Shown: positions 11,121 to 23,702 of the stretch, piece after piece
Numbering within the stretch: position 1 is the stretch's first letter
Layout of the letters: each line of letters opens with the position of its first letter
DNA from: Eonycteris spelaea
Lineage: Eukaryota > Chordata > Mammalia > Chiroptera > Pteropodidae
Assembly: GCA_003508835.1 (NCBI GenBank)
Contig: PUFA01000072.1
Coordinates: forward strand, 4,748,501-4,812,500
Reading direction: 5' to 3'
DNA length: 64,000 nucleotides
Notes under the pieces: generated by a model
Told to the model about the DNA's origin: nothing
The model's input: the letters and a program-made list of their open reading frames with translations, nothing else
Databases searched by the model: none
Made by a program: the position numbers and the translations under genes

Positions 11121-12029
11121 TTATCTCCTCAGTGTTTTAACTATGAGAGTGTATGTAGGGTTGCTGAGTCAAGCTAATGCTTCCCCCTTTACTTTGAGAT
11201 GCTTTGCTGGATAATGTGAAAGCCCCTGCAGTTGATATCATTCCCTTCCTAGAAGCTGATGTTCTTAGGACATTTCTCCCAAACGAGTTGCAATTGCAGC
11301 CAACATGTGTGTCTAACAGAACGGACACACTCTCTCACAGTCCCTCATTTAATGCAATAGTTACAGAGATCTAAGTGAGCTGGACAATAATACGACTTCC
11401 ATTACATCATTCCAGGAATCATCTCACTAACTTTGCCTAATGAACTTAGAATTTGCATACAAAACAAAACTTCATAGAAGTGGTCCCTGTGTCTTTGTGG
11501 GTAGCTTGATTTTCTGTAAGAATTAAGGGAGCTTACCATGTATTTTCTCTTTGCTTTCAAAGGCAATAAGAAAAGAATTAAGATAGCACACTGTCAGATA
11601 ATGAAATGTTTAATGTGCATGTGACAACCTCAAAGGAAAAATAGATGTGCCCTTATAATTTCATAATTTACATTCCTTTATGCTGAACATAGCTAGTTCC
11701 AGAAGATGCACCTGAACAGCGTGAAGGTCAAAATAAACTAGTGCAAGAGACACAGCCGAATTTTATATGCGTTCATTTCACCGAATGTGAAATCTGCCGC
11801 CTCTTACGTAGACATCCGTAACTGTTCAAACAGACTCTGATGGCGGCTTAAGGCAGGAACAGCAAGGATGGGTCCGATTTGGAAGACTGCGTGCCTCCCC
11901 AAACTTGCCAGAACTCGAGGTACAGGCAAGTCAGATGGTAGAAGGAAAGCCAGGGAAGAGTGTGGTATGTTACTAGGTAGAACAGCTCAGCAGGAAGCAC
12001 GTTGTTTCACATCATATTTTCACTCACGC
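11121..12029. other. Unassigned non-coding stretch
   Basis: Nothing recognisable. A 63- and a 67-codon ORF lack support. Confidence 0.5.
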
Positions 12030-12400
12030 GTTTCTTCATTCACATTCAGTCAAAATTCACCGAGTACTTAAGTCCACGGAACCATGCTAGGCCGTGGAAA
12101 ATAATTAGATAAGATCTCCGTTCTCCAGGAGCTTCCAGACTGGTTTGAATATTAAAACTACATTTTTTTAAAAGGGGAAATACAGTATGTAGCCTTTCAA
12201 AGAAGTCACGGATTTTTTTTGTTGTTTTTGAGAGAGAGAATTTAAGTCTTTCTTAATAGAGAAGAGAGTATTTGAGGCAGAAACTTGAATGAGCAAATAA
12301 GTGAATTTCTCCAGAGATGGTAGGTGGGATAATCATTCTAAGCCACAAGAAGAGAATGAACACAAAAATGTAGATAGGAGAGTCCCAAGAGCATATGGAG
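12030..12400 (+). repeat. Ancient interspersed repeat (the 'CAGGAGCTTCCAGACT' family)
   Basis: The segment starts with a degraded CATTCAGTCAAAATTCACCG (equivalent of the common CATTCAACAAATATTTATTG), then ATGCTAGGCCGTGG and CCAGGAGCTTCCAGACTGG. The same family recurs at 20130, 37600, 45175, 51570 and 60191. I cannot name it with confidence; it may be LINE-related. Confidence 0.5.
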
Positions 12401-12729
12401 AACATTGAATTATTTAAATTTAGTCTTATTTAGATTAAGGAGAAAGAAGACAAAGAAGATGAAAAAAACGAAAAATGTCCATATATATATATTTTTTACT
12501 TACATGTTCTGGGCTGCCTAATGGAATGTAAATGGGCTAAATTGTTTTCTGGTATTTTCTAAATACCCAGATTTTTTAAAAAAAAATGGTTTGGTGGCTT
12601 CAGAACTATGGATTGTCTACGATCCAAAAATCAAAGTTTCTGCCAAGGTCAACCAGTTTGCATTAGATAACACTCGGCGTTGCACCCAGAATATTCCATT
12701 GACAGCTCAACTGGCATTAACTCCATGAT
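12401..12729. other. Unassigned AT-rich stretch
   Basis: Nothing recognisable beyond short A and T runs (12480-12500, 12575-12588). Confidence 0.5.
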
Positions 12730-13280
12730 AGTTAGTTTCGTGTGTCATCTTGACTGGGCCATAGATATTTGGCCAAACATCATTTTGGGTGTTTCTTTGA
12801 GGATGTTTTTCAATGCGATGCACCTTTAATTTGGTGTTACTCTACTTTAATTTGGTGTACTCTATAAAGAAGATTGCCCTAGGTTTGTGGGTGGGCCACA
12901 TCCAATCAGTTGAAAACCTGACCTTCTGAGTATGAGGTAATTCGCCATCCTGAAGGCCTTAAAACATCTGCTCTTTCTGCCTGATGGCCTTAGAATGGGA
13001 CATCAGCTCTTCCTGGTTCTCTGGTGGCTGACCTAGTTTATGGGCTCTGTCGATTTTGGACTTGCCAGCCTTTATAATCATGGGAGCCTATTCCTTATAA
13101 TTTCTTAGGATAAATCCCTTCATATATATATATATCCTTATATACACATGTATAGGATACATATATTCTATTTATTGGGCAATATATATCATTAATTTTG
13201 GTTTAGAGTGCTTATAACACATGTATAGGATGCACATTTGTGTGTATAAAAAGCACATATACACCAATAGGATATCTATG
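12730..13280 (+). repeat. Ancient interspersed repeat, LTR-like ('CTTGACTGGGCCATAG' family)
   Basis: The series TCTTGACTGGGCCATAG, ATTTGGCCAAACATCATTTT, TGGGTGGGCCACATCCAATC, GACTTGCCAGCCTTTATAAT and the terminal ACACCAATAGG match a common placental interspersed repeat, probably LTR-derived. A (TA)n stretch (13121-13136) and a local 21-base duplication (12824-12864) lie inside it. Confidence 0.65.
12824..12864 (+). repeat. 21-bp tandem duplication
   Basis: The unit beginning CTTTAATTTGGTGT occurs at 12824-12844 and again at 12845-12864, the second with one T missing. It is a local duplication inside the surrounding ancient repeat. Confidence 0.9.
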
Positions 13281-14825
13281 TGATGCACACGGAGTACTGT
13301 TTCTCTTGGAAAGATTTTGGACTAATTACAAACTCTGTAAGATTCCTGCTTAACACATACAAGCAGAAGTAGAATTGAAGTAATATGAAATAGTGTTAAG
13401 CATCACTGCCATTTCTGCAGTCCCAGTAAGAGCATAACACCCTGCCCCTGCCAGCAAGCGACCATTTCTTAGAATCTGACACGATGACCAGCAGAGAGGA
13501 AACGATGGCTTTGCAGGGCAGAGGACAGAGCCGTGTTTCTACTCGCTCACCCTGACCCTCTCCATCCTGAGGCCATCTGGTGGCTGTTAAAATGTTCGCT
13601 GCACTCGCCTTGGCAAATATTTTTGTTTCCCTAAGTCGGCTCTAGGGTCGTAAATACCTGTAGGAAGCCCAGCTCTTAAAAATAGCTGAAGAGCATCCCG
13701 CAAACAGTACACACTTCCTGTTGAACCAGATGGAGAAATCAGCAGTGCTGCAAGCCAGCGCGGGAGCAGCGGCGGAGCTGGACCAGCCGCTCGTGCCAGA
13801 GGGGCCGCCTGGCAGCCCAGCACGAAACGCAGTCTAGACCCGGGCAGGCCCTGACTCCTCCCGGAAACCGAGCTCCAAGTGAGGAATGTGGGCTTTTATT
13901 TTCCCTAGTGGGAACATACTTAGAGAACATTCATATGATACCAGATGATTATGTGTAAAAATAATGCTTTTATTTCCCTTCTTTGAACCCCTAACATCGT
14001 TCTTCCCTTTGGAATCCCCAGCTCAACTTTACTTCTCTCCATGCACGCATCCAACAGCAGCGAGCATCCCCCGCGTGCTGCGCCGTAGACAGCCCTCTGT
14101 CACATCGGGGTTTCATACCGATCTGCACCTTCTCTGCCATTTCCTCCCTCTCATCCTCCAAAATATATCCTCTGGTCAGATGACTGTATCTTACACTCTC
14201 CTTTTCTTTCCCCTGGCTTGATGATCTGTCCCTTTGTCCCTCTCTGGTCCAAAAGATCGTGACCTGACATGGCAACTGTTTCCTTTACATAGTGATGGGT
14301 CGGGAAGGAGAGGTGGGCTTACTTTCCTGATAGGCAGCAACGGGCAGGGGTTCCCTCCGCCACTGTCAGTTGGCTCTTCCCCTCAATCTTGTAATATTTT
14401 TTTAAGTATATGGCAACAGGAAAGCTATGTGCCTTTACTTTTTTTTTCTCAGGTCAATAAGTTAAGAAGGAGTCTTAATGGATTCCTCAGATTTTTTCTC
14501 CATTTGTCTTGCAAGTCTGATAGGGAATGCCTGCTTTTTTTTTGGTCATAAGTTGGAAAAAATTCTGATTCTTTTGCTTTGAATTTGCGGCTAATCAGAA
14601 GGAAATCAGTAGGAAAAGGAGATAATGCAGTTTATTTAAGCACTGGTATTATAAGCATGTCTTATTAATAAATGACATGTTTTTCATCAATAAATTATAT
14701 TTGTCATACACTCATTGAATCTCGGAAGCTGAGCAACTCAGATGATGTTAAATATAGAAAAGTATTTCTAAATTAATTAGTGGTCCACATTTTTGCCAAA
14801 ATTTAGCAGTAGAGTTGTTTTAGGA
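13281..14825. other. Unassigned non-coding stretch
   Basis: A GC-richer patch lies at 13740-13860. ORFs up to 105 codons on both strands (13587-14551) overlap and show no domain or splice support. No named repeat. Confidence 0.45.
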
Positions 14826-15006
14826 CAGGGGTTGGCAAATTTTTGTTGTAAAGGCCAGATAGCAAACATTTTCTGCTTCCGTCTTTGTTGTAAATGCTCA
14901 ACTCTGTAGTCACAAAAGCACATATAGATAATGTATAAACATGTAGGGTGACTGTATTCTAACAAAACTTTATTTTCAAAAACAGGCTGCTGGCCCGTTT
15001 TGGCCA
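14826..15006 (+). mobile_element. hAT-class non-autonomous DNA transposon relic
   Basis: The left end CAGGGGTTGGCAAATTTTTG and the internal AAAGGCCAGATAGCAAACAT, then AACAAAACTTTATTTTCAAA, match the common hAT family whose termini read CAGGGGTCGGCAAAC. The right terminal inverted repeat has decayed to about GCTGGCCCGTTTTGGC. Confidence 0.75.
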
Positions 15007-15139
15007 GAGGTCTCCTTGTTTTTGGACAGGAAGTTTAAAGTCATCATATAAAAGCCATAGATATTGTTTAGAAACATTTCTTAAAGGAAACAAAATAGGA
15101 ACAATGAGTATTCGAGAAAAATCCTCGAGTGAATGCTCA

Positions 15140-15262
15140 AAACGTAGATTCAGAGCCCCCATCTCAGACCTCCAGTTCTGATTCACTGGCAGATAGGCCC
15201 CGGGATCTGCATGGTAACCAGCATCCCAGAGGATAGTTTTGAACAAACTTGAGAACTGCTGC
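15140..15262 (+). mobile_element. MER5A-like hAT relic
   Basis: GTTCTGATTCACTGGCAGAT, GGGATCTGCATGGTAACCAG and the end ACAAACTTGAGAACTGCTG follow the right part of MER5A, including its terminal TTTGAGAACCACTG equivalent. Confidence 0.8.
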
Positions 15263-15384
15263 TGCTCTGGAGCTGTAGATACGGAGGTTAGCTCACCCAC
15301 AAAGTAGCCGACCTGGGAAGCAAGACGTCTAGATGGGCACTTTCAACTTTCTGTGTTGTCTTCTTTTAATTCCCGGTAGGATGG

Positions 15385-15600
15385 GTTGGTTAAGAGAATG
15401 GTGTTCTGAATGAAATAAGCACGGCTTCGGATGCAGGAAATGCCAGTAACTAGTGGGGAGACCTTTCACATGCTATTTCATTTCAGTTTCTTTTTCGGTA
15501 AAGTCGAGGTCATTCTTATGACAGAGGGCCACCGTGAGGAGCAAATGAAATAATAATTATAGAGCACTTCGCGTCCTTCCTAGATACTGGTCAGCAGTCG
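15385..15600 (+). repeat. MIR SINE, diverged
   Basis: GTTAAGAGAATGGTGTTCTG, TAACTAGTGGGGAGACC, CATTTCAGTTTCTTTTTCGG and GTGAGGAGCAAATGAAATAA line up in MIR order. Confidence 0.75.
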
Positions 15601-15639
15601 CTTTGAAGTTGGTGTTTTGATGAAGTCCTTAACCATTCC

Positions 15640-16199
15640 GGCTGTGTGGTTCGTGGAAGCCTGTTCTGTTCCGGATCCCAGCAAAAGGCGGCATCTGTGA
15701 TGGGGAGAGATGCTCGGAGTCCCAGCCCACGGCCCAGAGAGCACGTCGTGCAGCCGGAGCCAGCGTCCTGGCCTTCGTGCTTCAGTAGCAGGTCACTAGG
15801 CTTCAGCGCCAGTGGAAGCAGGGCGCGCCCTGGGTGCTCAGTCAGAGCACGGAAGAGAGAGATGAGCGAGTTCGTGATTCAGCCTTTGAAGGACGGTCTG
15901 TTCACCCGTTTCAGAAACTAAAATCCTTTACTTTTAAGAGAATGCGAATCGAATATTTCGATCTTAGAGCAAGCATGATATTGACCCCATATATGTGAGA
16001 GATTCCTTTCATAGCTTGCCTTAATCCTTATGGCACCATTCAGTGGCAGGGGCCTCCATGCTGGATCATTGGTGAAGAACATGAAGAGGGGAAAGTCTGT
16101 GGCTTTTGTCGTTCTGTGCAGCTGGTGATACCAGAACTATGATTTGCACAGAGGGAACTGCTTGCCTTTAACCCTCTCTTATGCCGTCATTTTCAGCAC
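15640..16199. other. Unassigned stretch with a GC-richer patch
   Basis: 15650-15850 is GC- and CpG-richer than the surroundings and carries a 91-codon ORF with no domain or splice support. No named repeat. Confidence 0.45.
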
Positions 16200-16330
16200 T
16201 TGCTGTCCATTGTAACCAACCCTGGAAGTCTGAAAACAATGCCGACTGCTCCCACCAGGCCCCGAAGATTCTGGTTCAGTTGGTCTGGGGAGTGGAGGTG
16301 GGGGACTCCGGCATTGCAGTTTTAAAAACC
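16200..16330 (+). mobile_element. MER5A-like hAT relic
   Basis: CGAAGATTCTGGTTCAGTTG followed by GTCTGGGGAGTGGAGG matches the diagnostic middle of MER5A, with a CCGGCATTGCAGTTTTAA right part. Confidence 0.75.
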
Positions 16331-17953
16331 CCCCTTCCCCCTTACTTCCCGGGTTTCTATTGTGTGTCGGGGTTGACGGCTGCTGCTCTCTGTGCTAGTT
16401 TGTTCTTTAAAACTGCATGTTTTCCCCTCGTAAGTGACCCGCTTTCCTTGTATGTGTCAATATTATTAACTGCAATATCTATAAACATCTCAAATGCTAA
16501 ATTGAGAGCAAGCCAAATACTAGGATATTTAAAAACCTTGTCTTGACGTCAAGCATGGAAGATCAAATCCACTAGCTTTGTGGTTGCGAGCAAGCGTTCC
16601 CGGTGTTTGTCTAGCTCCAAAAAAAATCATCGTATTTGTTTTTTTGGCATCTAAAACCAGTCAGTTCTACAAACCACGTTTGCTTCTGATCAAAGGCGAT
16701 TCTAGGTCACTGGCTGAGTGAGACTGGTCCAGCTAGTTGTGCCTGTTCCGATTGTGTCCCCACCCTGAAGAAGGTGACAGCACAAAATTAAGCTGTGCTA
16801 GGTGAGTTAACACGATCGAACTTAAGTAGGGACCTGGCCCCGGGAAGCTCTTATTTTTCTCTTTTGCTTTAGCCTGCGGACTCTGAGTGGGCCCGGGGTA
16901 TATAAGAGAAGCCTGAGGAAGTGAGGAAAGGCGGAAAGATGGAGTGCTTCTGTGAAACGCTGTTGGTAGACGGTGAGACTACCTCCAGGTGAAGCTTCTG
17001 GGGATAGGCCTGTGGACAGAGTGGTACGGAAAGCGAAGCTACATCTGCCTGGGTTTGGTTTTCCTTTGGTGTGACCCAGGCCACCTTAGTTAATATGGTT
17101 AAGGGTTTTTTTGTTTTTGTTTTTTTTGTTTTTTTTTTTTAAATCTTTAGCATGGAGCAATGATACCTGCCTCTTAAGGTTGTAAATCTTACTTTTAAAG
17201 ACCATGAAGTATCACACGGTGGGAATTCAAATAATAAGAAATCATTACTTATGATGACGCACATCAGGTTTTTATTGTGTGAGCTGTGTGTGTGACAGTT
17301 ATTTACTGCCGTACCAGTTGTGCTAAAAGCACTGAGTTTTACTAATTGTATTACCTTTGACATCACCAATTCTGTTTTTGGCAAATAGGAATAAAAGTTT
17401 TGAATAGTAAAAAAGCTGAACTGATGATACTTAGAGCAAATACCTTAGTGTACCACATCTTCTTAGATTGATTTGGTTCAGCATTTGGGTTGATAGTATT
17501 CTATTTTAAAATGAGACTACTGTATTTTTGCAGAAGAAAGTCACAATTTTGTCATTTTCAATTCTTAAGTTCTTTTCCAGGTTTGTGGGGAAAGTATCTT
17601 CGTTGTATTTTGGTAGGCATTTTAACCTATAATTTATTTATCATTAAGTATAACAGGAAAATGTAGCTAGCATTAATAGTAATAATAGTAATAATTTTGT
17701 ATTTCACTGTTTTTGAGGACTACCAAAAAAATTAATGGTGGTACATAAACCCTATGTCGATGGCTGAGGTTCTTTATTAAAATGAACATACATGTGAGTG
17801 GAATAACACGCTACATACAGTTCCTCATTAAGGACGGAAGCGGAATAACCGAGGTGATTAGAGACCCTCCAAAGGGGCTGCATTCGATTCTGTTTAAAGC
17901 TGTCGTACCAGTTCATTCCGCGTGGACCCTGGGAGGCTGCGAGAGCCGCAGCC
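16331..17953. other. Unassigned non-coding stretch
   Basis: A T-rich low-complexity run lies at 17105-17142. No repeat family or gene that I can name. Confidence 0.5.
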
Positions 17954-18162
17954 CAGAGTTTCTCAGGCTGGACGGGACTGACGTTTCGGGTGGCACCAGC
18001 TCTGCGCTGGTGGTGAGGGCCGCTGTCCTGTGTGTCGCAGGAGACTTAGCAGCACCTGGTCTCCCCTCGCTGCATGCCAGCAGCCTGCCTCTCCAGGCGT
18101 GGCAACCTGGAGCGTCTCCAGACGTCGCTGACTGCCTCCTGGGGGGCACAGCTGCTCTCCGC
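17954..18162 (+). mobile_element. CpG-rich hAT-class relic (same family as 57743-57997)
   Basis: CAGAGTTTCTCAGGCTGG, GACTGACGTTTCGGGTGG, GCCGCTGTCCTGTGTGTCG, TTAGCAGCACCTGGTCTCC and GGAGCGTCTCCAGACGTCGC follow, in the same order, the element at 57743-57997. This copy is unusually GC- and CpG-rich. Overlapping ORFs of 78-150 codons across 17782-18498 come from this base composition and do not indicate a gene. Confidence 0.7.
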
Positions 18163-20129
18163 TGAGCCGCACTGTGTGAGCGGAGGTGCCCTTCCGCCCC
18201 GGGGACGGCGCTCGCATCCGCTCTGCGTGACTCTTTGGGCCTGGGGCGAGGTAGTCCTCCTGCTGCAAAGGTCCCTGATTAGATGTGCGGTTCCAGAAAT
18301 GTTGAATCGTTTTATATGCTTTTCAGCGGCTGTATTAAAAGGATTTGATTCAAGGTTAGATTCCGAAGTGAGAGAGGAAGCGCTGTGGTTTAGAGGGATC
18401 AGTATCCATGGACTGGGACCGGTGCCTGTCACCCAGAGGCAGCAGTTCTGAGCGTGGATCCTCGCCTGTCCTCTCAGGGGTCTTACGCCTTCACCCACCT
18501 CGTCGAGCTCCCCTGCATCTCCAGTGTGACTGAATGAAGACTCTGATGTGTGCGGGTAGCCGAATCAACTAGGGCAGCCTTCTTGAATACACTGATCTGA
18601 GGAAGGGACAGTTGCGTTAGGTGATCTTGGAGGTTTCTTCTAACTGTGAAGTATCTCGGCTTCTGTCAGGGTCCCAGACAGTGTTGTGTAATTGTTGCTA
18701 CTAAAATTCTTTGGTGGCTTGAACTCTGAGTGCCGATGTATAGGGTAAGCTGGTCTCACTAGTCAGGATCCAGTGATCAGAGAATAACATGATCAGAGGA
18801 CTCTGGGGTACAGTTACCCAAAAGAATGCATGGTACAGGTGGAGGCGGAATGAGGCGCTGACGAAGTCCAGCTGCTAGAGTACTCCATCCTTTCATTATT
18901 ATGTTAGATTCTTCTTTCTCAAATAAGAATGAAATATTAAACATCCAGTACCGAGAGACTGATCAACACCTAGATTGTGTGGAATCGGGAGGGAATAATC
19001 ATATACCAACTAAAGAAAATGTTCTATTCACATGCAGTTTACACACTAGTTATTTCTTTACAGCATTTCTAAAATAGGTAATAAACATATTTTTAATACA
19101 TCTTTTAAGATTCATCATGTGGTAGAAATAGATCCGTGCCAACACATGAGCTATTTGTTATTAACGGTTTTAGAGAGTCACAGCGTTATAACAGGAACCT
19201 GAGAGTGAATAGTTAATATCGGAAATTCATTTCCCAGAGTGAAAGCTGGGAGGCTTCCACCGCAGGAAGCCTAATTACCACCCACAGAAACTAGTCAGTA
19301 AAAGTAACCACAGTTTTACACCACTGAAACTTGGAAAGGTAGAATGCAAGCAGATTGCAGAAAGGCTGCCCATAATCCCAGAGCAAATCCGGATGTGAAA
19401 CCGATGTGTTTCAAGTTGCCTACCCATGCCTATGTAGCCGAGGTTGCGCAGATGATGCTAACTGTAATTTATGGCCGAAGCAGATTCATTTGGCAATGCG
19501 AAAGGTTTTCTGTGGAAAGTTAGAAAAGGTAGGGGCCCCTGAAAGTTATCACAAATTTTAAATCAAGAAAGGTCCGGTCGATGCGGTTATTCACAGCGTG
19601 CAGGTGCTTGAACAGGCATCATGGCCAGGACTGGCTCTCTGTGTTGCCGCATGGTGCCAGCCGTGCGGCTGTGTGACAGGAGCAGAGAACCAGGTCACGC
19701 GGAAAAGAACCGAGAGTGCAGGAGAATGGGGACAGAGTGGCACCGGGGACTGTGGGGCAGAAGGACCCGGGGCTCAGCGCGAATCACAGATCTCTGACCA
19801 GGGTGGATTCTCGCCATGGCGTATGGCACTGGAGTGACTTGCTGACTAAGGGAATGAGGAGTCTCTGTCAGAAACAAACACAGAATTTCAGAAACTGAGA
19901 AACAAGAAGATTCTAAGATAGGATACAGGCAATAATGCCTCTACCACGCTCTAGCATTATCAGCCAGGCAGGAGGTCACAGAAACCCTGGCTACGAGACC
20001 AGGTTGGGTGGCATTGGGCCTTTAAGTGGAATAGTGGTACCAGAAATGTCACCGCTATTTGCAGAAATTGTTTTGTTCAACAAAAATTATCTCCTCTATT
20101 TCTACTCTAATTACCGTGATAGGTTGTGA
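18163..20129. other. Unassigned non-coding stretch
   Basis: CpG-richer sequence continues to about 18260. The rest (19130-19450 included) looks like degraded repeat sequence that I cannot name. No splice-supported ORF. Confidence 0.45.
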
Positions 20130-20350
20130 GAAGATAAGATTAAATTAGAAATATCCCTGTTCTTGAGAAATATGTTTATCTAGAAAGGGAGGCAGAGGCA
20201 TAAATGTCAAATGCAGAGATGCTGTGGAAGCCTGAGAAGAGGCCACTTATCTGAAAGGGTCAACAAGGGCTCCGTGGGGGAAATGGCCCCAGGCCTGAGT
20301 CTGGCAAACGCGTGAGTGAGAGTGAATAAGGAGGAAAAAGGCTGTAGTTG
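20130..20350 (+). repeat. Ancient interspersed repeat, possible
   Basis: CCTGTTCTTGAGAAATATG followed by GATGCTGTGGAAGCCTGAG and GGCCACTTATCTG resemble the family seen at 12030 and 60191. The match is weak. Confidence 0.35.
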
Positions 20351-20394
20351 AAAGCAACATGGTAAACGAAGGCAGCTTTGTGGATCAACATGTG

Positions 20395-20442
20395 GTGTGT
20401 GTATGCGTGTGTGTGCGGGTGTATGCGTGTGCACACACGTGA
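20395..20442 (+). repeat. Degenerate (TG)n microsatellite
   Basis: A TG-rich stretch with GCGTG, GCGGG and CACACACG variants. Confidence 0.85.
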
Positions 20443-21664
20443 GGAAAGGGAAGGACTTAAATTTGGTATTGGGGATTTAGGTTCAGGGTAGAAAGTAACA
20501 GAGACATGGCGGAGTATAAGTAGGAAACACCCAGAAAGCCACGGGTATGCCACGCTGAGAAGCGTGGACTTTAACCATCCGCAGGGGACAGGAAGGGTCA
20601 CAGTCAGGCCATCCTTTAGCGGTGGCCACCATGGACAGTGGAAGATGGCCGTGGGGCCGGGAAAGCAGCGGCAAAGAGGTCACGCCGGTGGTAGTTTACC
20701 ATTCGAACTTGGGATGAAAAATGAAAGCGAAGGTGACAATTAGGTAAGCATTTAGGAGGGGGATGACTGGGACTGTGATTTATGGGACGTGGGTGTCGCG
20801 GGGCAAAGCTGCCTCCGTAGCAGCTCTGGCTTCCAGCTCAGGGAATGTTGGTTCCCGTGACTGGAATAGAAATGTAGGAGAAAGAGCAGGCCATAGGATA
20901 GGAAGGACAATAGCTGAAATTCTCATAAAATGGCCAAAACGTGCATCAGGATATGAGTGTAAAACCCAACAGAAGGTTCAAATAGGGAAAAAAGATTTAC
21001 ATGTTGACAAGGGTTAAGCGGAGGTTATTTGGCATAAAGTATTGGGGATTTTTTTCAAAGTTAATGGTATGTGGGAGGGGAACAAGGCTTCGAACATTTC
21101 TGCCCACATGGAACTTGACTGGCTCCATTGGAGAGACAGGCGGTTAGTGCCTGTTCTGTGTGGTTGAGGCCAGGACTAGTGTAAGAAATGGACATCATAA
21201 TCTTTTTAAAATTACTGATAAGCAAAGAAAGACAAGCCGTTATGATTTAACAATTATAGATGGCCCTGGAACATGGGTTGATAAAGGAATTTATTTAAGT
21301 CGACTTGTAAATTATCCCGTGTCCCTTTGAGATCCGCAAAGAAGGCATGGCGGTGATTTGGAAGGACGTGTGTCTCTCAGTGTCCGGGGTGTTTCAGAGT
21401 AAGCTATGCAGTGACCAGGCATGGGTGTTATCATGGGGACCTCTGTGAAGAACAGAGGAGCTGGCTGGGTGGACCATTAAGTAAGATTAACATATTTTCC
21501 AGACGAAATTTCAGGAAGTATTGTTTTCTGATTCATTGACTTTATGTAAATTATCAAAAGAGGCACATAAGTAAACCACATATTTAAAAAATCTAATGAA
21601 TGCCTTATGTACATTAAAGCAGGACTATCTTAATAAGTAATTACTATAGCTTTCAAGTCCATTT
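20443..21664. other. Unassigned non-coding stretch
   Basis: No repeat family, RNA or gene that I can support. Confidence 0.5.
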
Positions 21665-21745
21665 CCAACTTTAAGATTTATTGTGTCCTCTGTGATTAGT
21701 GTAGCATTTGGCACTTGGTTGGGCACAATGAATATATGTTTAAAA
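21665..21745 (+). repeat. L2-like 3' end, tentative
   Basis: GTAGCATTTGGCACTTGG followed by GGCACAATGAATATATG resembles the 3' terminus of L2 (AGCACCTGGCAC...CTCAATAAATG). Short and diverged. Confidence 0.4.
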
Positions 21746-22489
21746 GCTGCAGTGGAAATGTTGGCATCATGGCATTTTACTTAAACTCAAATAATTGTTT
21801 TTTCTGAAGAGTTGATAAAGAAAATATGAAAAATTAGAATCAGTAAGGCCAATCATCTCATTAAATGAAGTCATTTCATGTACACTTAGAGAACACAGCT
21901 GCAAAAGTATTTTGGAAACAGTTTAGAAGTATGAAATCCAAACCCTTGTTATAGCTAGAGAAGGTTTCTAGTCTAATAATAGGAAACGTTACATTCTTAG
22001 CTAAAAGCGTGTTTTTACAGTGAGGTTTTAATGGAATTTTAAAAAGTAAAAACCGTAAGTAGTACTAATAGATTGGAACAGTGAATTATACTGTTTATTT
22101 TAGGGTAAGGTGTCTTATCCTTACTATGACTCAAATATAAGCTTCACAATGACAAGAATGTTTGATTTGTTTAGTATGCTTACTACCTCATTATACCTAC
22201 TATATTGCAGTGACAAATACATTTTTTGTTGAATTCAGTTGAAAATATTAGTCCTATTAAAATGGATGATATCTTTGTATTCCAAAAAGTACGGATAATC
22301 TCTGAGATGCCAAGGTCTCAGAACAAAGCTTTGACATCCAGATTAATCCAGGACTTGGAAAACCAGTTATAAACAGGATCATAATAAGCAAAAACTCTTC
22401 TCTGACTTATGGTTACTTCTTGGCACCCTAAAACAATGACAAAAGTGCTAGATAAACTGATTTCATGATTTTTCTTAAACTCATTAGAG
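21746..22489. other. Unassigned AT-rich stretch
   Basis: Nothing recognisable. Confidence 0.5.
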
Positions 22490-23702
22490 AGCTGAGGTTA
22501 CAGAGCAATGAGCTAGCCCCAAATCTAAGGAGAGATGAGAATTTGCAGAGAGAGAGAGAGAGAGAGATTCAGGCACTTGTTTACCTGGCGGCAAACAGAG
22601 CCAGAGACACAGGTAAGAAGAATTCATCTAGAATTGAGGCTTCCCAGGTAGCCTCAGCACAGGGACAGTTTACACCTACTGGTGGGCTTTTCTGCATGGA
22701 CTTTAAGAGTTGCTCACGAAAAAGATTGATGAGCCCTGAGAAACTGTCCCTAGTTGTGCAGGCTGAGGCAGAGGAGACCGGAGCCACTGTGGAGGGGCAC
22801 GAAGGCCCCCATTTCACCTACGTAACAAGAGCCTGAGGAGCACAGTGGGCAAGGAGCACTCTATAATTTAGGTCACTGAATAGCCCATTGCACCTGGGGA
22901 AAGGAAACAGAAAACAATCCCCGAAGCCTGGGAGAGGCTAAGAATATAAGTTAGGAACAAGAGCTGGGGTGGGACAGGAGCAGAGAAGGCCAGATCCCCA
23001 AGACCCAAGGGCACAGTGCTTATCAAAGCCTGAGCCTTACCCAAAATGACAAATCCTCGTTCTATCTCAAGCAGGCTGATATGCATGCAATAACAAGTAC
23101 AGTGGTGAGGGACAAGCATGTGGAGGAGGACCCTCTCTGCTGTATAGTGCAAAGGGTAGACTTAAAGCTGGGAGTGGAACAGAAATAGAGAAAGAATAAA
23201 GAAAATCACCCTAAACACAAGATAGTGCTAGCGGAAGCTGAAGCTCATGGTGCAGTGAAGTCACCGTAGCAACAACTAAGCCCAAACTCAGCTCAACTCT
23301 TACCCTAGGTTGATTCAAACCCTACACCAGACTCTGCAGAAGAAAACACGAGCCCATTTCTAAGCATAAAAAACTATTTGCTCAGTCTTTGCTGTTCGGC
23401 ACAAGATGTGTGGCTTTCAAGAAAAATGACAAGGCATACAGAAACTAAACAAAACAAAAACAAACAAACCCACATAACACACTGCCAAAACACAACACTA
23501 TTAACAGAACCAGAGTCAGATATGACAGATGTTGGAACTAATCAATGTAATTTGATGTAGTTATGCAAAGTTATGGAAAAGGAGGACAGATGCTAAGATT
23601 AGATGGATAATTTCAGGAGGGAGATGGAAACTGTAAGAAAGAATCAAATGGAAATACTAGAAAGATGGAGAAAGCGTAACAGAAATGAAGAATGTCTTTA
23701 AC
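22490..23702 (+). mobile_element. L1 5' region / start of ORF1 region, left half
   Basis: From about 23320 the series ACCAGAGTCAGATATGACAG, GATGTTGGAACTAATCAATG, GGAGATGGAAACTGTAAG and AAGAAAGAATCAAATGG is the familiar approach to L1 ORF1. The purine-rich part upstream (22490-23320, with an (AG)n run at 22545-22567) is probably L1 5'UTR, which is less certain. The series stops at about 23702 and resumes after an LTR at 24180. No intact ORF. Confidence 0.6.

Noticed and set aside
17782..18498. Overlapping ORFs of 78-150 codons on both strands
   Set aside because: They arise because a CpG-rich hAT relic has few stop codons. Opposite strands are open over the same bases, which is typical of GC-rich sequence.
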